Assembly: GCA_030762175.1 (NCBI GenBank)
Contig: CM060835.1
Coordinates: forward strand, 82,618,501-82,682,500
From: Metallyticus violacea
Lineage: Eukaryota; Arthropoda; Insecta; Mantodea; Metallyticidae
Length of the DNA: 64,000 nucleotides
Reading direction: 5' to 3'
Below are positions 13,101 to 28,100 of the stretch, in pieces. Position 1 is the stretch's first letter. Every line of letters begins with the position of its first letter. The notes below the pieces were generated by a model that was not told the origin of the DNA, ran no database searches, and worked only from the letters and a program-made list of their open reading frames with translations. Made by a program: the position numbers and the translations under genes.

Positions 13101-16100
13101 TATGTGAATTTAAATGAAGGTTAAAAGAAGGAAAAAGTGTATGAAGTTCACTGTTCCAATGATTTGGTGTGAAACAAAAAATGTCAAATGAAATATTATA
13201 TAAGTCGTACAGTGGTATTTTTACAGAACAAAAATATAGGATAAAATACCCAAAAGTGTCAGTTGTTCATCACTTAATTTTGCATGGTAAAAACTTAACA
13301 ATGCTTAACTCATCATCAGAATTTGAGAACAGAATTTTAAACATTAGTGATAACAGCTCTGTTAAAGGTGAAATGGATGAACCTGTGATCAATTCTTTGT
13401 ACAATCCTGAAACTTTATTGAACACCTTTCACTAAATGATAGAATTTGAGATCTTGATCTGTACAAAATCAGCTTAAAAGTTATTCTCTTAGACAATGGT
13501 AATAAATCTCCTGTTTATATAAACAATGTAATACAGTTTTTTTCACACTAATTCCATTCACTTACATAAAATTTGGACATATGTTTCGGGAGTGATCCTT
13601 CCCATCTTCAGCCTGTAGATAAATTGTTGTTAAACGTGGATGGAGGGAAATTGAAATTCATCAAATTATCCTTATTTTTTGTAATGAAAATGTTTTCCCA
13701 AGTGGAAAGGTCTATTGCTAGTCCCGAGACTTGTTGGTAATATTTTTTATTGAAAATGAAGTAATTTTGTTCGATGCAAATGTTCGTAAGTTTTATCAAG
13801 TCTTCAATTTCTTGTGTCTGTAGATCTAAGGATTTTAAGCATTTCTTTAACATTAGCATAAGTGTATCTTTTGGTATGCTTGGGAATAAGGCTTTTACAT
13901 CAAACGATACCATTATATTTTCTGCTGTAATTTTGTAATTTTTCTATGGAAATGGAAATGCTGGGAGGTAAATTTAGGCCTGGATTTTTTTTCATCCTTA
14001 ACCCTCCCAAAAAAAACTTTCCCAATTTATCATTTTATTTCATCTACTATCATTGTCCACCAACTATGATGCTTCTGTAGTTAAAATGAGTGTCAAACAC
14101 TTTTTAAAAAATATCTAAAGCTATGAGTTAGTAATATTTAAACCTTAGATCTCTTATAACCTAAACTTAGGTATTAATTTTTACACTAAACTCCACTCAC
14201 GTACAATCAGTACAATCACGTACAATCACACACACTCGCCCACCCACCCACCCACCCACCCACTCACTCACTCTTTTTCTCTGTCACCCAAAATACTTTT
14301 GTGTAAATAAATGTCAAACAATGAGTTAACATAAGAATGACTTGTGACCATATAATATATGGATACATAGAAAGCAAACTTTAGGAACATCACTCGTAAC
14401 TTGTCAATAGTAGTATTGACAATGACTCCATACTATAACCAGCAATTGAGCTGTGTAACAGAACATTTACTAAAATGCATCATGTGTGTGTGTATATATA
14501 TATATTATTTATTTATTGTGTTTTACAGGTTCAGAATATGATGAAAAAAGCTGCAGGGATGTCTCCACATCGGTTGAAGGATGAGATTCAAACGTAAGTA
14601 TTATATATTTGACAAAATGGCAGAATACCAAGTGAAAAATCATGACTCTGAAAAAAAAAAAAGTTATGTGTAGATCATTTTGAAGTATAAACAAGATGTG
14701 GAAAACATTTATTTTCTTTGTTAATTGATAAAGGATATAAATGAGATTAAATTATTTTTACCTCTTTAAAAAAATAATCCTCTCAGAATGCCACTTTTTG
14801 AATGTGTAAATATTTGTAATGCTGTTGACAATGTAAAATTTCTTAAACTTGAAATTTATAAGTCTGTAACATACAGGACACTCATTATATTAGATAGTGT
14901 TTCAATTTGTATCAATGCTGTTTGATTAATATGCAGCCTCCAAACCTGTGCTACAGTATGCCCTGGTTAAAGTCATTTATTTTGGAGATGGCATTTGTAT
15001 TGGTGGCTCAATTTCTAAGGCAACCCATAAAAAATAATATGGTGTGACATTAGTTGAATGTTCTGGAAGAGTATAGTTTTTTAGAATTTAGTCAAATCAT
15101 AAATTTCTTATTAAGACAAGAGACTCTAGGCTTGCATGTAACATGTTGCACTGTCTTGTAGAAAACAGTCTTGAGTGATGTTTATTGTTGTCCAACTGTT
15201 CAACAAATACATTTTTTTGTTTTTATTACTAATGCAGTAAAACCTCTTGATGTTGCAACTATGAGACAAACCAGTGCTGGATAACTGGAAAATACTTTTA
15301 TAGGTTGTATACAGACATACTGCATGAACATTTTTTCCATGTAGAAATTCAGCATGTAACATGTGCTAAATACTAACTTTATTTTCGGTAATATTATTTT
15401 ACTACACTGTTAATAGCTTCAGGAGTATAAGTTTATATTTATTTTCGGTACTTAACACTGCAGATTCATCTTTAGTTTGTAACAAGGAAAATGTACTAAA
15501 ATTGCCGTACCTAATGGCAGTGCTAATTGAATTGGTGTCCATATGACTTCGAGTCAACATTGCGACTATGAAGTCAATGAAGTTGCAATGTCCTACTAAC
15601 ACCTTTTCCATTTTATCCAACAGCTTCAATTCTATATTCAAATCATTGTATGATTGAAATGTGGTATTGGTTTCGAGAACCTTTGCTCTCACGATTGTTT
15701 GGAAACTTCCTCGCACTAGGTAAATGTGAGATTATACTCTGGTGGCTTCCTGATGATCTTGAAGTTGATGTTATCCTTGCCAGGAACATCAAAGTTCATT
15801 AAAAGACCTCTATACTTGCAAATGTAAATCTTTTCCCATGTAGTCAAAACTGTAAGCCCCTGTACTACTCTAAATAATTCAATCCCCTTCTGAATCTCAT
15901 GATTTTCTTTCCAAAAATGATATGCCACTGCTGACCTCTCCATCTATTTGTATTTTATGTTCCTGAAGTGCTCATTCAAACGTATACCAATATTCGTCTT
16001 CGTTTTACCAATATAAATTTATTCACATTCTGTGCAACTTATTTTATTAATCCCTGCTTTTTTCTCCTGTAGAGTATTTTCATATGCCTTTCCCACTAAA

Positions 16101-19100
16101 AGATTTTTCAGGTTAAATCTATCAATAGGTACCAACCTTATATTTAAATCTTTAAAAATATTCTGAAATTTTCTCATCGCCCATTGGTGATATGTGAATT
16201 TTAAAAACTAATTTTTCTTTAAGTAGTTTTTTGTATCGGGGATTTTCACAGTGAAATATATTATAGTATGACAAATTATTGTTACGAAGTCACTCAAATT
16301 TCACTAATTTTGTTCCACTTACTTGGACATGTTTCAAAGGTAATTCCTCCATCTTCAGCTTGGTCCCACTGGCCGCCATTAATGTTCAGGCGGCCAGTGG
16401 GACCAAGCTGAAGATGAAGGAATTTAATGTTCTTTAACTCCTTCTGACTATTCCTCATTATATTCTTGTTCCACGTCACTCGTCCTGAAATCACATTTGG
16501 TAAAACATTTATTTATATTATGACGAAATGGAATTCCATGTTACAGCCCACCTCTCATGGCATCCAATACATTCCAATTCCTGATGTCTTCTATTGGGAT
16601 GTTCAATATTTTTTTGTGTATTAAATGCACTAATTGTTTCCTATAAGTGCTTTTCAGATGATGCCTTTATGCCTTGATCAAGGGATTGAAGGATGCTTGT
16701 CATGTCCGGAGGGAGGTAAAATTTCTGTACGTTTTAGTGTCAGAACATGTTTATATGCAGAACACTGGTTCAAAAGGAAGAGATATTCCTATTTTATGAT
16801 GCCATCCTCCTTTCCATGAGATAAGGCACTCAAACAATTTCCAGTCGTACAGGCATTCCATGAGATCTTATAGCGACATGGAAGATATTTGATATCCTTG
16901 AAGCACTGAGGATTGTGGAACTTCCATATCATCAGAGGCAGAATTTTATCTCTTCCATCAGAATTGCAGCATAGCAAAAGTGTCGCCCTATTCTTAAATG
17001 CTTTACCACCATGACACTTTTCCATTTAAAAACCAAAGTCCTTTTTGGCTGTGTGTTGAAAATAATGCCATTTCATTAGTATTAAAAAGTCTTTGACGAT
17101 GTAACTCTGTATGATAAGAACTAGCATTTTTCCCCATGTTTTTGCAGTCTCAGCTGCTCTGCAAATGACTTGCCATTCCTTAAAATACCTGAAGCCACCA
17201 GTTTGAGCACTAAAATTCTAGTCCAAGCTTTAGGTAATTTCATTTACTTTCTCTCTAACAAATTTTCCATCAATGGGTGTAATATTAGAGCGAGCTATTT
17301 GGAGCCACCCTATCAATTCCTCTTCTAAATCAGTATGTTTTGCCCCTTGAATGCACATTTACCCCTCCCCCTTTCCTTTGTCTACTCCTTCAAAGCTTGG
17401 GTATCTATTTTTTATTATTTTCCAAATATATCTAAAAGAGTCGGCAATGAAATCCCGAACTCTTTCGTAATTTCTCTTTAACTTTTTCGTTTTTTTATCC
17501 ACTTTCTTTTAACACTTGAAGTTTTTTGCTAAAGTTATAGAATGATGTAATTTATCCATCAGGATCCCTTTTAACACCAGCTACAAAAACATGAGCAAAA
17601 TGCTCAAAATCAAGGAACTGATTTAGAAAAGCAGGAAAGGAGCAAATAATATTTTCATTCTGAGAGAACCTGATTTGCCTCACCAGTTTTCATTAAATCT
17701 AAGCCAGCAGGGAGGAGTGACAATCCCCTCAAGACCAGCATTTATTATTGTTGCACTCATCATTGTTACCCAGCTGGAAACAACACAGTGCAGCAAGCCT
17801 TTTAATAATTCTTGCTTGATGTGTGGATGGTTTTTATGCTTCCAGAAAAAAAAGGAAAGAAAGAAAAATAGCAATCTGCCACCAACACTTCGTGCATAAG
17901 TATGAGAAGTTAAAATATGTGACAGCAATGCTGAAAGTTGCACTCGCTATATAAGGGCAGATTGATAAAACTGGTAAATTTCAAGAAATTGCAGAAAAAT
18001 TTTGTTAAATGGCATGACTTTTGATAAGCGTGATTCTTGTAAAAGTTTTGTTCGAATTTTCAAATAGATGCAATGCATGGCTTTTTGCTGGCAGCTGTCT
18101 TAAATCATCAATGTAAAACATTTTATAGGTGGATAAAGATAAGTATCATGCAATGATAAGACATTTTTATTTAAAAATGTGAACTGTACAAATTAAGCTG
18201 AACGAAGCTAATGGAAACTTTGCACCAACACAAAATTATTTATTACTGGATAAATGATTGAAATGTTATGAACATTGCAAATACTGCATGTTCCAGATGC
18301 CAAATTGAAGTTTCTTCTGAAGAAATGGTTGATAAAATTCTATAATCATGATATAAGGTGGTTACATTAATATTCCTGAATTTGATGAGATGGTGTCTCA
18401 TATGAATAAGTTAATATCCTGCATGAAGTTCTGCACATGAAGAAGCTGAATGTGCAATGAGAGCTGCGGTTGTTGACTGCAGACCAAAAACACTCGAAGG
18501 ACATTGCAAAGCCATGTTTGGGAAAGTTGCAGCATAATTAGATTGACTTCTGGCATCGTTTTGTTACTGTAGATGTAACTTGGATCCATTGCTATATCAC
18601 AGAGATAAAATGGCAGGCAAAACAGTAAAGTTGGAAAAGTTTAAAAGTGCACCAAAAAGAAGTTAAAACCATTTTGTTGGCAGAAAAAGGGATGGCAAAC
18701 GACTCAAAAGGGTATCACACATTTGGAAAATTGTAAAACAGTGACTGGCTATTATTTTGCAACTTTATTGGATCATTTGCATAATGAGTTGAAGCAGAAC
18801 AACCCAAGATTGCATGCAAAAATGTACTGCACCAGGACAATGCATCTGTTCACACATTGGTCATTATGATGACAAAAGTGCATGAGCTGGGCTTCGAAAT
18901 AGTGCCCCACCTCCCCTTTTCCCCAGATCTGGTCCCATATGACTTTTTTCTCTTTCCTAACCTCAAAACTTGGCTTGAGAAGAAGAAATGAAGAGGTTAT
19001 TTGTGCTGTAAATGAGTATAATGCACAGTTTGACATAACTTAAAATCATAAAAAGTTCGGCATATTGTTGTATGACATCTTAGAGATAAACCTGTCTGCT

Positions 19101-22100
19101 TCTTAAAAAGATCAGAACAAAGAATTTATAAGTGGACTATTGTTACAACTTGGAGCACATAGGACAAAACTCATTGTGCTGTAGCCAGGACAGTTGGCAT
19201 AGGTCAAAGAAGAAAATGTTATTCTTTATGGTGTCAGTTGTCATAGGTTTCCCATTCCTCCTCCTTTCATGTATGAATTCCAAAACTTTTTCTTAAATGT
19301 CTCCCTTTGCAAGGACCAGTAAATTTCTTCTAATAGCTTTAGTTTCAAATAATGCCAATTTCTCTTGCAGCTTCAAGCAAACATTATTCTCAGTTACATT
19401 AAACTCTCTTCCTGTCTTTCTGTTACCAAATTTATCGGCATAAAGAATTACTTTACACTTGAAAATATCATTATTATAAGATCTCTGTTTGCTGTCCATT
19501 TTATGACTACCTACTATTCAAATGCTGTATGCAATAATAGGCCAACAATGAATGTAATGAAGTCAAGAATTCAGCAATGCATTATGATCTAGTAAACAAT
19601 TAATTCGAATGAAGTTATCAGTTAACTATGGAACAGATTTGCACTCCAATCTAGTGTGCACCACAGTTTTAAATATTAAGTTTGGGCAAAAAAATGTGCC
19701 TTAGATTCATGTAAATATTGTATTTACAGTCTGTCCTTGTAAGACTCCATGCCATTGTCCTTTACTGAAAGCATGCTGGTTAGTATAATACAATACTTGA
19801 TGAGCACCGTACAAGCCCAAACAGTCTTGGAAGTACCCAGAGGTATGCACAGGTTATGCAGTAGCAATTTCAAATTAATGGATTCCTTTGTAGATTTGGG
19901 ACATGGAACTGTATTTTAAATATTTAAATATTTACAGTATTTACAGATTAACCGTATTTCAAATTAACCAACATGAAAGCATATAAAACCTTATATTTCA
20001 AATTGGGTAACAATTAAATCTTCAATTTATGTGTATTTTCAATTAAGTGATTTCAAAATAAAAAGGTTATACAATCCTTAAAGAATAGAGCTAGGTTAAT
20101 ATGTCACTTTTTTTAAATGGATAATCAAGCTTTTACCTTTACTGCTTTTAGAAGGGGCATAAAATAGTTTAATAAACTATTATCTAAGGACTGTAATGTA
20201 ATATTATAAAAATAAAAGTAACTTTAAATGATGTTGATTGGAAATGATGAAACTGAATATTACTTGAATGAAAAAAACAGTAATATCCTGTTAAAAGCAA
20301 GGTCTTCAATTCCATTAGGGAATTTTCAAATTGGAACAAATGCATTTTGGATTAAAATTTGATGTAGTGGTAATGTTTAATTCAGATGCTAAAATCCCTC
20401 TATCCATCTGTTATTTTCAGAAATACTCTACATTTCTGTTTTTATTTATGGCTAAAGCATGAAACTGTACAGAAAGAGTTTTGAATAGTGGGAATTTTCA
20501 CAGTGAAATATAGTATAATATAACAAATTATTATTGAGGAAATCACTCAAATTTTACTAATTTAGTTCCACTTATTTGGACATGTTTCAAAGGCGGTTGC
20601 CTTCATCATCAGCATGATCCCAATGTCCACTTCCGCGTGTGGTATTCAGATGTCGCTCCATGGATTTTATGAACTTTGTGATAAGGTTACTGTTTTTGGA
20701 AGATCAAAATTAACCAAATTTTCTTTGTTTTTATTTATGAATATATTTTCCCACATGTCAATTCTATTGGTTTTTGAAGAGCTTTTAAGAGTTTTGGTAC
20801 CTTTTGGAATTCGTGGTTCTTTTGCAAGAAGTGGTCTGCTATTGCTGATTTTTCCATGTATTTACATGAGACATATAAAATAAAACACATGGAAAAATTA
20901 GCAATAGCAGACCATTTCTGGCAAAAGAACCACGAATTTCAAAAGGTACCAAAACTCTTAAAAGCTCTTCAAAAACCAATAGAATTGACAGTGTGGGAAA
21001 ATATATTCATAAATAAAAACAAAGAAAATTTCGTTAATTTTAATCTCCCAAACAATAGTAACCTTATCACAAAGTTCATAAAATCCACGGAGCGACATCT
21101 GAATACCACGTGGGAAAGTGGACATTGGGATCATGCTGACGATGAAGGCAACCGCCTTTGAAACATGTCCAAGTAAGTGGAACTAAATGAGTGAAATTTG
21201 AGTGATTTTCTCAATAATAATTTGTTATATTGTACAGAAAGAGTTTACAATTATAGTATAAATATGTTGTAATGTTTGCATGATGATTCAAGAGAGTATG
21301 AACATTTTTCAGCATAATGGTTTACCCACCTCCTCCAATTAAAGGTGGTATTGCAATCAATACAGAAGACTATGCTTGCCTAGGAGAAGACCAATTTCTA
21401 AATGATGTCATCATAGACTTCTATTTAAAGTGAGTAATAATATAATAAGTAGTTTTATATTTGGATGAATTTTGACAAAATATATTTTCATTTCTGTCAG
21501 AAAAGAATTTTAAAGACATTTGTTACAACCAAATGATCAACAACTGTGATAATCTGACATGGCTTAATGGTATGATAATACAGCAGTGAGCTACAATAAT
21601 TGAAATGAAAACATAAAATGTAAGTAAACAAAAATGTCTATAATATAACTTACAGTATTTTTATCAAAAAAGGGCTCACAATTTTCTGTATTTCATGGAA
21701 CGAGTTATATCCATGGTTCATCCAATACTTTCCTCCTGGAACATTTAAGAGTTGTTTTCCAGCTTTCATTATATTATTTATAACATTACATACTATACGT
21801 TTTTATGAGCACTTGGCTTGCTAGTCCTTAGTTGTCAAATTTCAGTAAACCTCATATACAGAGTTAACAACATTGAATTGTGGATTGTCTTTGCTGCCCC
21901 ATCATCTAGTACTGTTACTGTAAAGCCTTCATTCTGTCAACACCAACTTAAATTGTGTTTTGCTAATACTGGACTTCTGCAACTATTTCCAAAGTGAATT
22001 GTTAGATAATATGGCTAAGGAACTTAAAGCCCATTGCATATACCTTAGGATCTCCAAATTCCTAATGGGAAAAGCACTCGTGTTATATGTAATAAAAGTA

Positions 22101-25100
22101 GAAAAATAATTACTACAATAGCAGAGGGCTGTAACTTTGAAAAAGAAAATAATTGGCTAATGTTCCCCTTCAAGTCTATAGAACAAGCTGCAGCTTACAC
22201 TAGCACTGTAAAGAGAATTCATTCATTTTGTGCATCTTATCCCAATGAATCTCCAAAAACACATGGCTGAAAGAGGTAAGCCTATAATCGGAAGCATGAA
22301 AATATCACAACTGTGATAAGTACAATGAAAATAAAACACATGCTTTTTGCACCTTATTTCATTTCTCTTTACATTCGTTGTAATTAAATTCCTTTAAAAC
22401 CAATTACATTATTGAAAATAAATTGTTAAAGTGGATGTTATAGTAAAAAACTGCATTTTTTGCAAAATATGAGCAATTTCGAGAATGTGCGATCTAGTTT
22501 TTATTTAAATTTAAAAAAAAAAGTCCTCATTTTGTTCTTCTATTATGACATGGCTGCAAGCAAGCTATGAAATTATCTGCTGTAAACAGCGCATGCACAG
22601 TATTAATTAATGTTTTGCTATCTTGTGCTACTGAGTACATGAAGCAAAGAGTACAAGGGTAGGTCCATAAGTTTTCGGCCTCGCCAATAAGGATTATCCC
22701 CTTCACAAAATCCTCATCCGGTGTATACCTTATCTTTGCAGCTTTAACTTCTGCTGCGCTGTGTTCAGTTCAGATATAGTTGCATAAAGAAGGCTATGGG
22801 TAGAAGATTGTGAAATGTTCAAAATGGAGTATTGAGCTGTTATTAAGTTCTTCACAAAAGGACTTATTCCAAAATGAAATTAAACAGTGATTGGATGGTA
22901 TATATGGGAAACATCCCCCTCATATTCTGCCATAAAAGAATAGGCCAAACTTTTTCAAATAAGTTGAGAAAGCATTGAAGACAAAGAGCGTGTAGGTCGG
23001 TCCTTGGAAGTGCTCACTTCTGAAATCGTCGCTCTTGTGTAAGGAGAAATTATGAAAAACCAGCGGTTCAAAGTTACAGAAATAGCAGCAAGGTTGGCCC
23101 TTTCTAAAACAACAGTCCTTTGAATTATTGATGAACATTTAAACATGAATAAGGTTAGTGCAAGATGGGTGCCTAGACTTCTTTCCTCAGTCCAAAAGCA
23201 GCAACTAGTCATCTGTTGTCAGGCATTTTTGGAGCTCTGCTGTGGCAACTAAGAGAAGTTTGCAAACCATTGTTACAAGAGATGAAGCTTGGTCCTCTAC
23301 TATGATCTTTTGTCCAAAAGAGTCAATGGAGTGGCATAAACCTGGCAAAGCACTGCCTTTAAAGCCCAAGGTAACTCAGTCAACCAAGAAGATCATGGCC
23401 ATAATCTTTTGGGACTGTGAAGGAATAATATTCATTCACTTCAAGGAGAGGAATACCACAGTAAATAGGGAGTACTATGCTGGCCTACTGCACAGACTAC
23501 ATGCTTCCATCAAAGAGAAAAAGCGAGGAAAGCTGAGTGGTGGTGTGCACCTTCTTCATGACAATGCACCTGTGCACACAGTTCTTGTTGCAAAGGAAGC
23601 TGTGAAGAAATGTGGCTTCAAGGAGATCGATAATGCACTCCAAAGCCCAGATCTAGCTCTCAGTGACTATTTCCTCTTCTCAAAACTCAAGAAGGACCTT
23701 CGAGGAAGGAAATTTAATTGTGACGAAGAAGGTGATGGATACTGTTTCTGGTCATTTTGCAGACAAGACTTCTATTTGGGCGAGGGGGGGATTGAAATGT
23801 TAATTCAAAGATGTGATATTTACATTGCAATAAAGGGACTATACTGAAAAGTGAAATATAATTTTTATGTTTATCATACCTAGAATATGGTTGGGCTGTA
23901 AACTTCAAATATATAATCACATTGATACCAAAGATGTTAGAACTTCTAGTGTCTCCTCTCTTATTCTCTCTGACATTGTGATCTAACAGGGATAAAGGGG
24001 AGCGCCAATATGAAGGCATGCACTGGTTTTACTATTTCAATTGTTTACTTTTAAATTACGACAATTGCCAGTTGTCGATAAATTTATGGCGTTATATTTG
24101 AAAGGAAAATAGGTTGTCCCTAGCATATACATACATATGAGGGCAGGTGCATAAGTTTCCATCCTATGATTTTCTAGGTATAATAAAGACAAAAACTATG
24201 TTCCACTTTTCAATATAGCTACCCTTTATTGCAATACACTTCTCACCTCTTTGAATTAACATTTCAACCCCCCCCCCCCCCAAATAGAAGTCTTGTCTGC
24301 AAAATGGGCATAAACAGCATCCATCACTTCTTCGTCACACTTAAATTTTTTGAAGGTCCTTCTTGAGTTTTGAGATGAGGAGATGGTCACTGGGAGCTAT
24401 ATCTGGGCTGTAAAATGCATGATCGATCTCTTTGAAGCCACATTTCTTCACAGTTTCCTTTGCAACAAGAGCTGTGTGCACAGAAGCATTGTGAAGAAGG
24501 CACACACCACCACTCAGGTTTCTTTGCCTTTTCTCTTTGATGGAAATGCGTAGTCTCTTCAGTAGGCCAGCACAGTATTCAGCATTTACTGTGGTGTTCC
24601 TCTCCTTGAAGTCGATGAACAGTATTCCTTTACAGTTCCTGTTCCTTAGAAGGCAATAGTCCTTATAGGAGAGGCCAAAAACTTATGGACCTACCCTCGT
24701 ATGAATGCAAATGCATATAAATAATATGTTATGTTATAAATAGTTTTAGCTAGTGATAGCAACATTTTTATTTGTGGTTGTAATATTAGACGTGAGGGGG
24801 GGGAAACGATACCTTAGAAAAACATATTAAATGTCATTTCACATTAACACTAAGGAACAGTTGATCTAGGAAAGTAAATAAGGTCAGGCCAGAATTACCT
24901 CATTGAAAAATAAAGTCAAAAAGGAAAAACTTAAAAACTCGAGATTATTAGAAACACAGTTCAAATGTGTTTCAAGGCCAGCACTCCTCTGTATAAGATG
25001 GACCACCCTGCAGTTGCGAATTATTTAAAAAAGTAAATAAACTACCATATTTTAAAACTAAATGAAGGATAATACATTATTTAAAAAATAAGGCCATGAA

Positions 25101-28100
25101 ATATTCAAACTATTTTATTATAATTAATATTTAACTCATATCTATCCATACTTTCTTGTAATTTATTTTATTTATTTAATTAATTATAATAATTTAAAAT
25201 GTTTTAAGATAAACTATCCAGCATTTTCTCCCCTTTAAATATATGTAAACAGATATATCCCTGGTTCTAGAGATTTGCCATGTTCAACTGCAATGCGACA
25301 CGTTTCCCATATGCAGATGCCATGAAAGAAGATATGGAATACCTTTGAAGACAAACCCATTGTTTTGTTTGTTGATGAGACAACTGACAGCAAAGGATAT
25401 TATGTTGTATTTTATTTCAAACCGTAAATGACGCTGCTAGTCAAGTTATTTTGCATCATATTCATTCTTAGATAATGCTATAGGAACCATCTGTTTTCAA
25501 GCAGTTGTGGAATGTCTCCAAAAATATATCATAAATTCAAATGTATTAGATTTAGTTTCTGTTAGTGCTAGATACATGGGTACATTTTTTAGAGTATTGA
25601 ATATATTTATAAGGGAACGCATGCTGCATTTCCAGTGCTGGGCCCACAAAGCAAACCTTGCTGAGAATTTATTTATGGAAGAAGTTACAGAACTTAAAAT
25701 GTAAGTGACTAAAGTGAAAATGGCTTTCCTAAATTCAAGAAAAATGAAAAGTGCATATGCATGATTCCATAGAGAGCCATTTCTGTGCCCTAAATTATTT
25801 CCAAGCCCTACCATCACTTGCTGGAATTTTTGGTTCCAATCTACTCTACTAGGACACATACTTGAACCAGAGTTTATTCAGTAATATGAAAATCGAAACG
25901 ATATTGCTGATTTCATAATTACTCAATTCAACACTCCCCTAACAGCAAATGTACTAAAGTACAAATTACATTTATAGCTGAAGTTTGTGAAAGATTTTTC
26001 TCTCTCATCAATGCCTAAGAAGGTTGCCTGTTCATCTCATATGCTCATCTTTTGTGAGAAAAGCTTTGAGATTTGTTTAGTTATTTAAAAATATATTTAT
26101 ATAGTTCATTTGCACTGCTACATCAACAAGTATGAATGAACTTGAGCAAAATGTCCAGAAAGAACATGAGAAGCAGAAATTGAAAGAATATTGCCAAAAG
26201 AGTAAATTAAAACTCCTTTCTCATATGGTCAGGACTTGTAAACAATTTTTTCATGGCTGCTGGGGATATAATTAATCCTAGTTTGGTTGCTTAAATTCAC
26301 CATCCTTGTGATGAGTTCTTGGCAGCCTATAAGAATCAGCTGTATGCCACATTTGTCACCGTGAAAGAGAACTTCCTGGAGGAAAATCACAGCTACCATA
26401 GTCAGCTAGTAAACCAAGTTTGCAGGGGACATGAAGTGGACTTAGTTCAAACTGTACTAGGTACAAAACTAGCTAGTTCAGAATTTGTAACAGTTGCACT
26501 GAAGACAATTTGGTTTTCCTGTTAACAGTGTTGATGGTGTAAGATTTAATAGTTTCAATCTTGTGGTTTCAGATGGACATACATCAATGAAGGAAGAAAC
26601 TTGAAATTTTGCAATGTTATCATTTAATTCAAATTTAGAACAACTCAGCATTTGTGACTAAGATTTTTTTTTGTATTGTCGTAGTTTTTTGTTTTTGTTT
26701 TCTTAAAACATTATTGGAGCTATTAGGGGCAACTGTATGGGCATAATTATTAACTGAATATTATCATATTCACCAGCTTATATGTCCATTTATATAGGCT
26801 TAATATTTTCATTTCATTTACCCCCATAAAATGGATTTAATAAAATACCATAAATCAGGTTTTAACTAACAGATGCTATTTCTTAAAATAATTAATGCTA
26901 TAAAAGTCTGTTTTTAATATTGTTTTTGCTATAAATAGAAGGAATTTATGCTATAATTTCACATCCCTACCTATATTCCAAGGATAAAATTATCAACATC
27001 ATTCTTTAAAGTATATTCATTGATATTTCATCCAGGTTTCTTCTTTCCTTCCTTAAAGATTATGCATTAGTAGAGAGAGTATTTTTTCTTTTGTTAGGGC
27101 CAGGTTTGTGGAAAAATTTGGCAAAAGAATTGTAAGGAGCACAATTGTACATAATTTAAAAAGTGGTACTTACTATGAAAAAATTATGCTTGTGCCATGT
27201 GAAAAAAATACATTTCTCTTCACAGAGTTTTGAGGAAGCTCATGGGCTTTGTTTGCAAGAAGGTGCAAAATAAATGAGTACCACGAACTGGCAAGCTTGC
27301 TTCCTTGTGAAAATTAAAATATCAGGGAAGCAAACAGGAAAGTTTTCTATTTAGACCAATGCTGGATAGATGATAATTTAACTGTTAAGAAATGTTTGCA
27401 GAAAGTTAAACAAATTTTCGGGAAAGGCCACCAAAAGACTAATTATTGCCACCATTAAATCCAAAGAAGGATTTATAGGAAGCGCAATTAATGTTTGAAA
27501 CCTGATCTATGCAAGAGAATTATCTTAGTAAAATGAATTCTGTGGATTTCTAGAAATTGTTTAGGTCATGTGTTCTCTCTATCTTACTCCAGTATCAATT
27601 ATAATGGGCAATGCCTGGTACCACTTTTGACAGGCCAATAAAATGCCTTTCAGATATGAAACAAAAGTAATGATGATTCAGTGGTTACAGAGAAGGGGTA
27701 TTGCATGCAACTGGCATGAGAAAAAACAAATTTTATTGTTGAATAGAGGCCAACAAACCAGCTAAGAAAACCTGTTTTCGGTGTTATGGCTGCTAAAAAA
27801 GTCCATCTCTTATGTGTCTGAACCCTGTTTAATTACAAAATGCAGTTGAGTTATCATGGGCAAATATAAAAAGCAAATTTAGGAATTGCAATATTCAGGA
27901 GATATGGCAGCTGCGAATTTGAAGAAGCTGTTCTCTTTTGTTACCATCACAGATTGGAAATGAATATGCAAGAAGATGCAAGAGAATTAGTGGAGATGTG
28001 ATGATATGGTGGGAAGTGCTATTGATAATATTATTAACATTGCTGAGAATACAAGTGACGAAAGTGATTCCTCTGGGGATGCAGAATTAGTACAATCAAA

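Noticed and set aside
22654..23905. A domesticated SETMAR-like host gene
   Set aside because: There is no SET domain and no splice-linked host exon; terminal repeats and TA borders show an ordinary mariner insertion, and the N-terminal half is broken.
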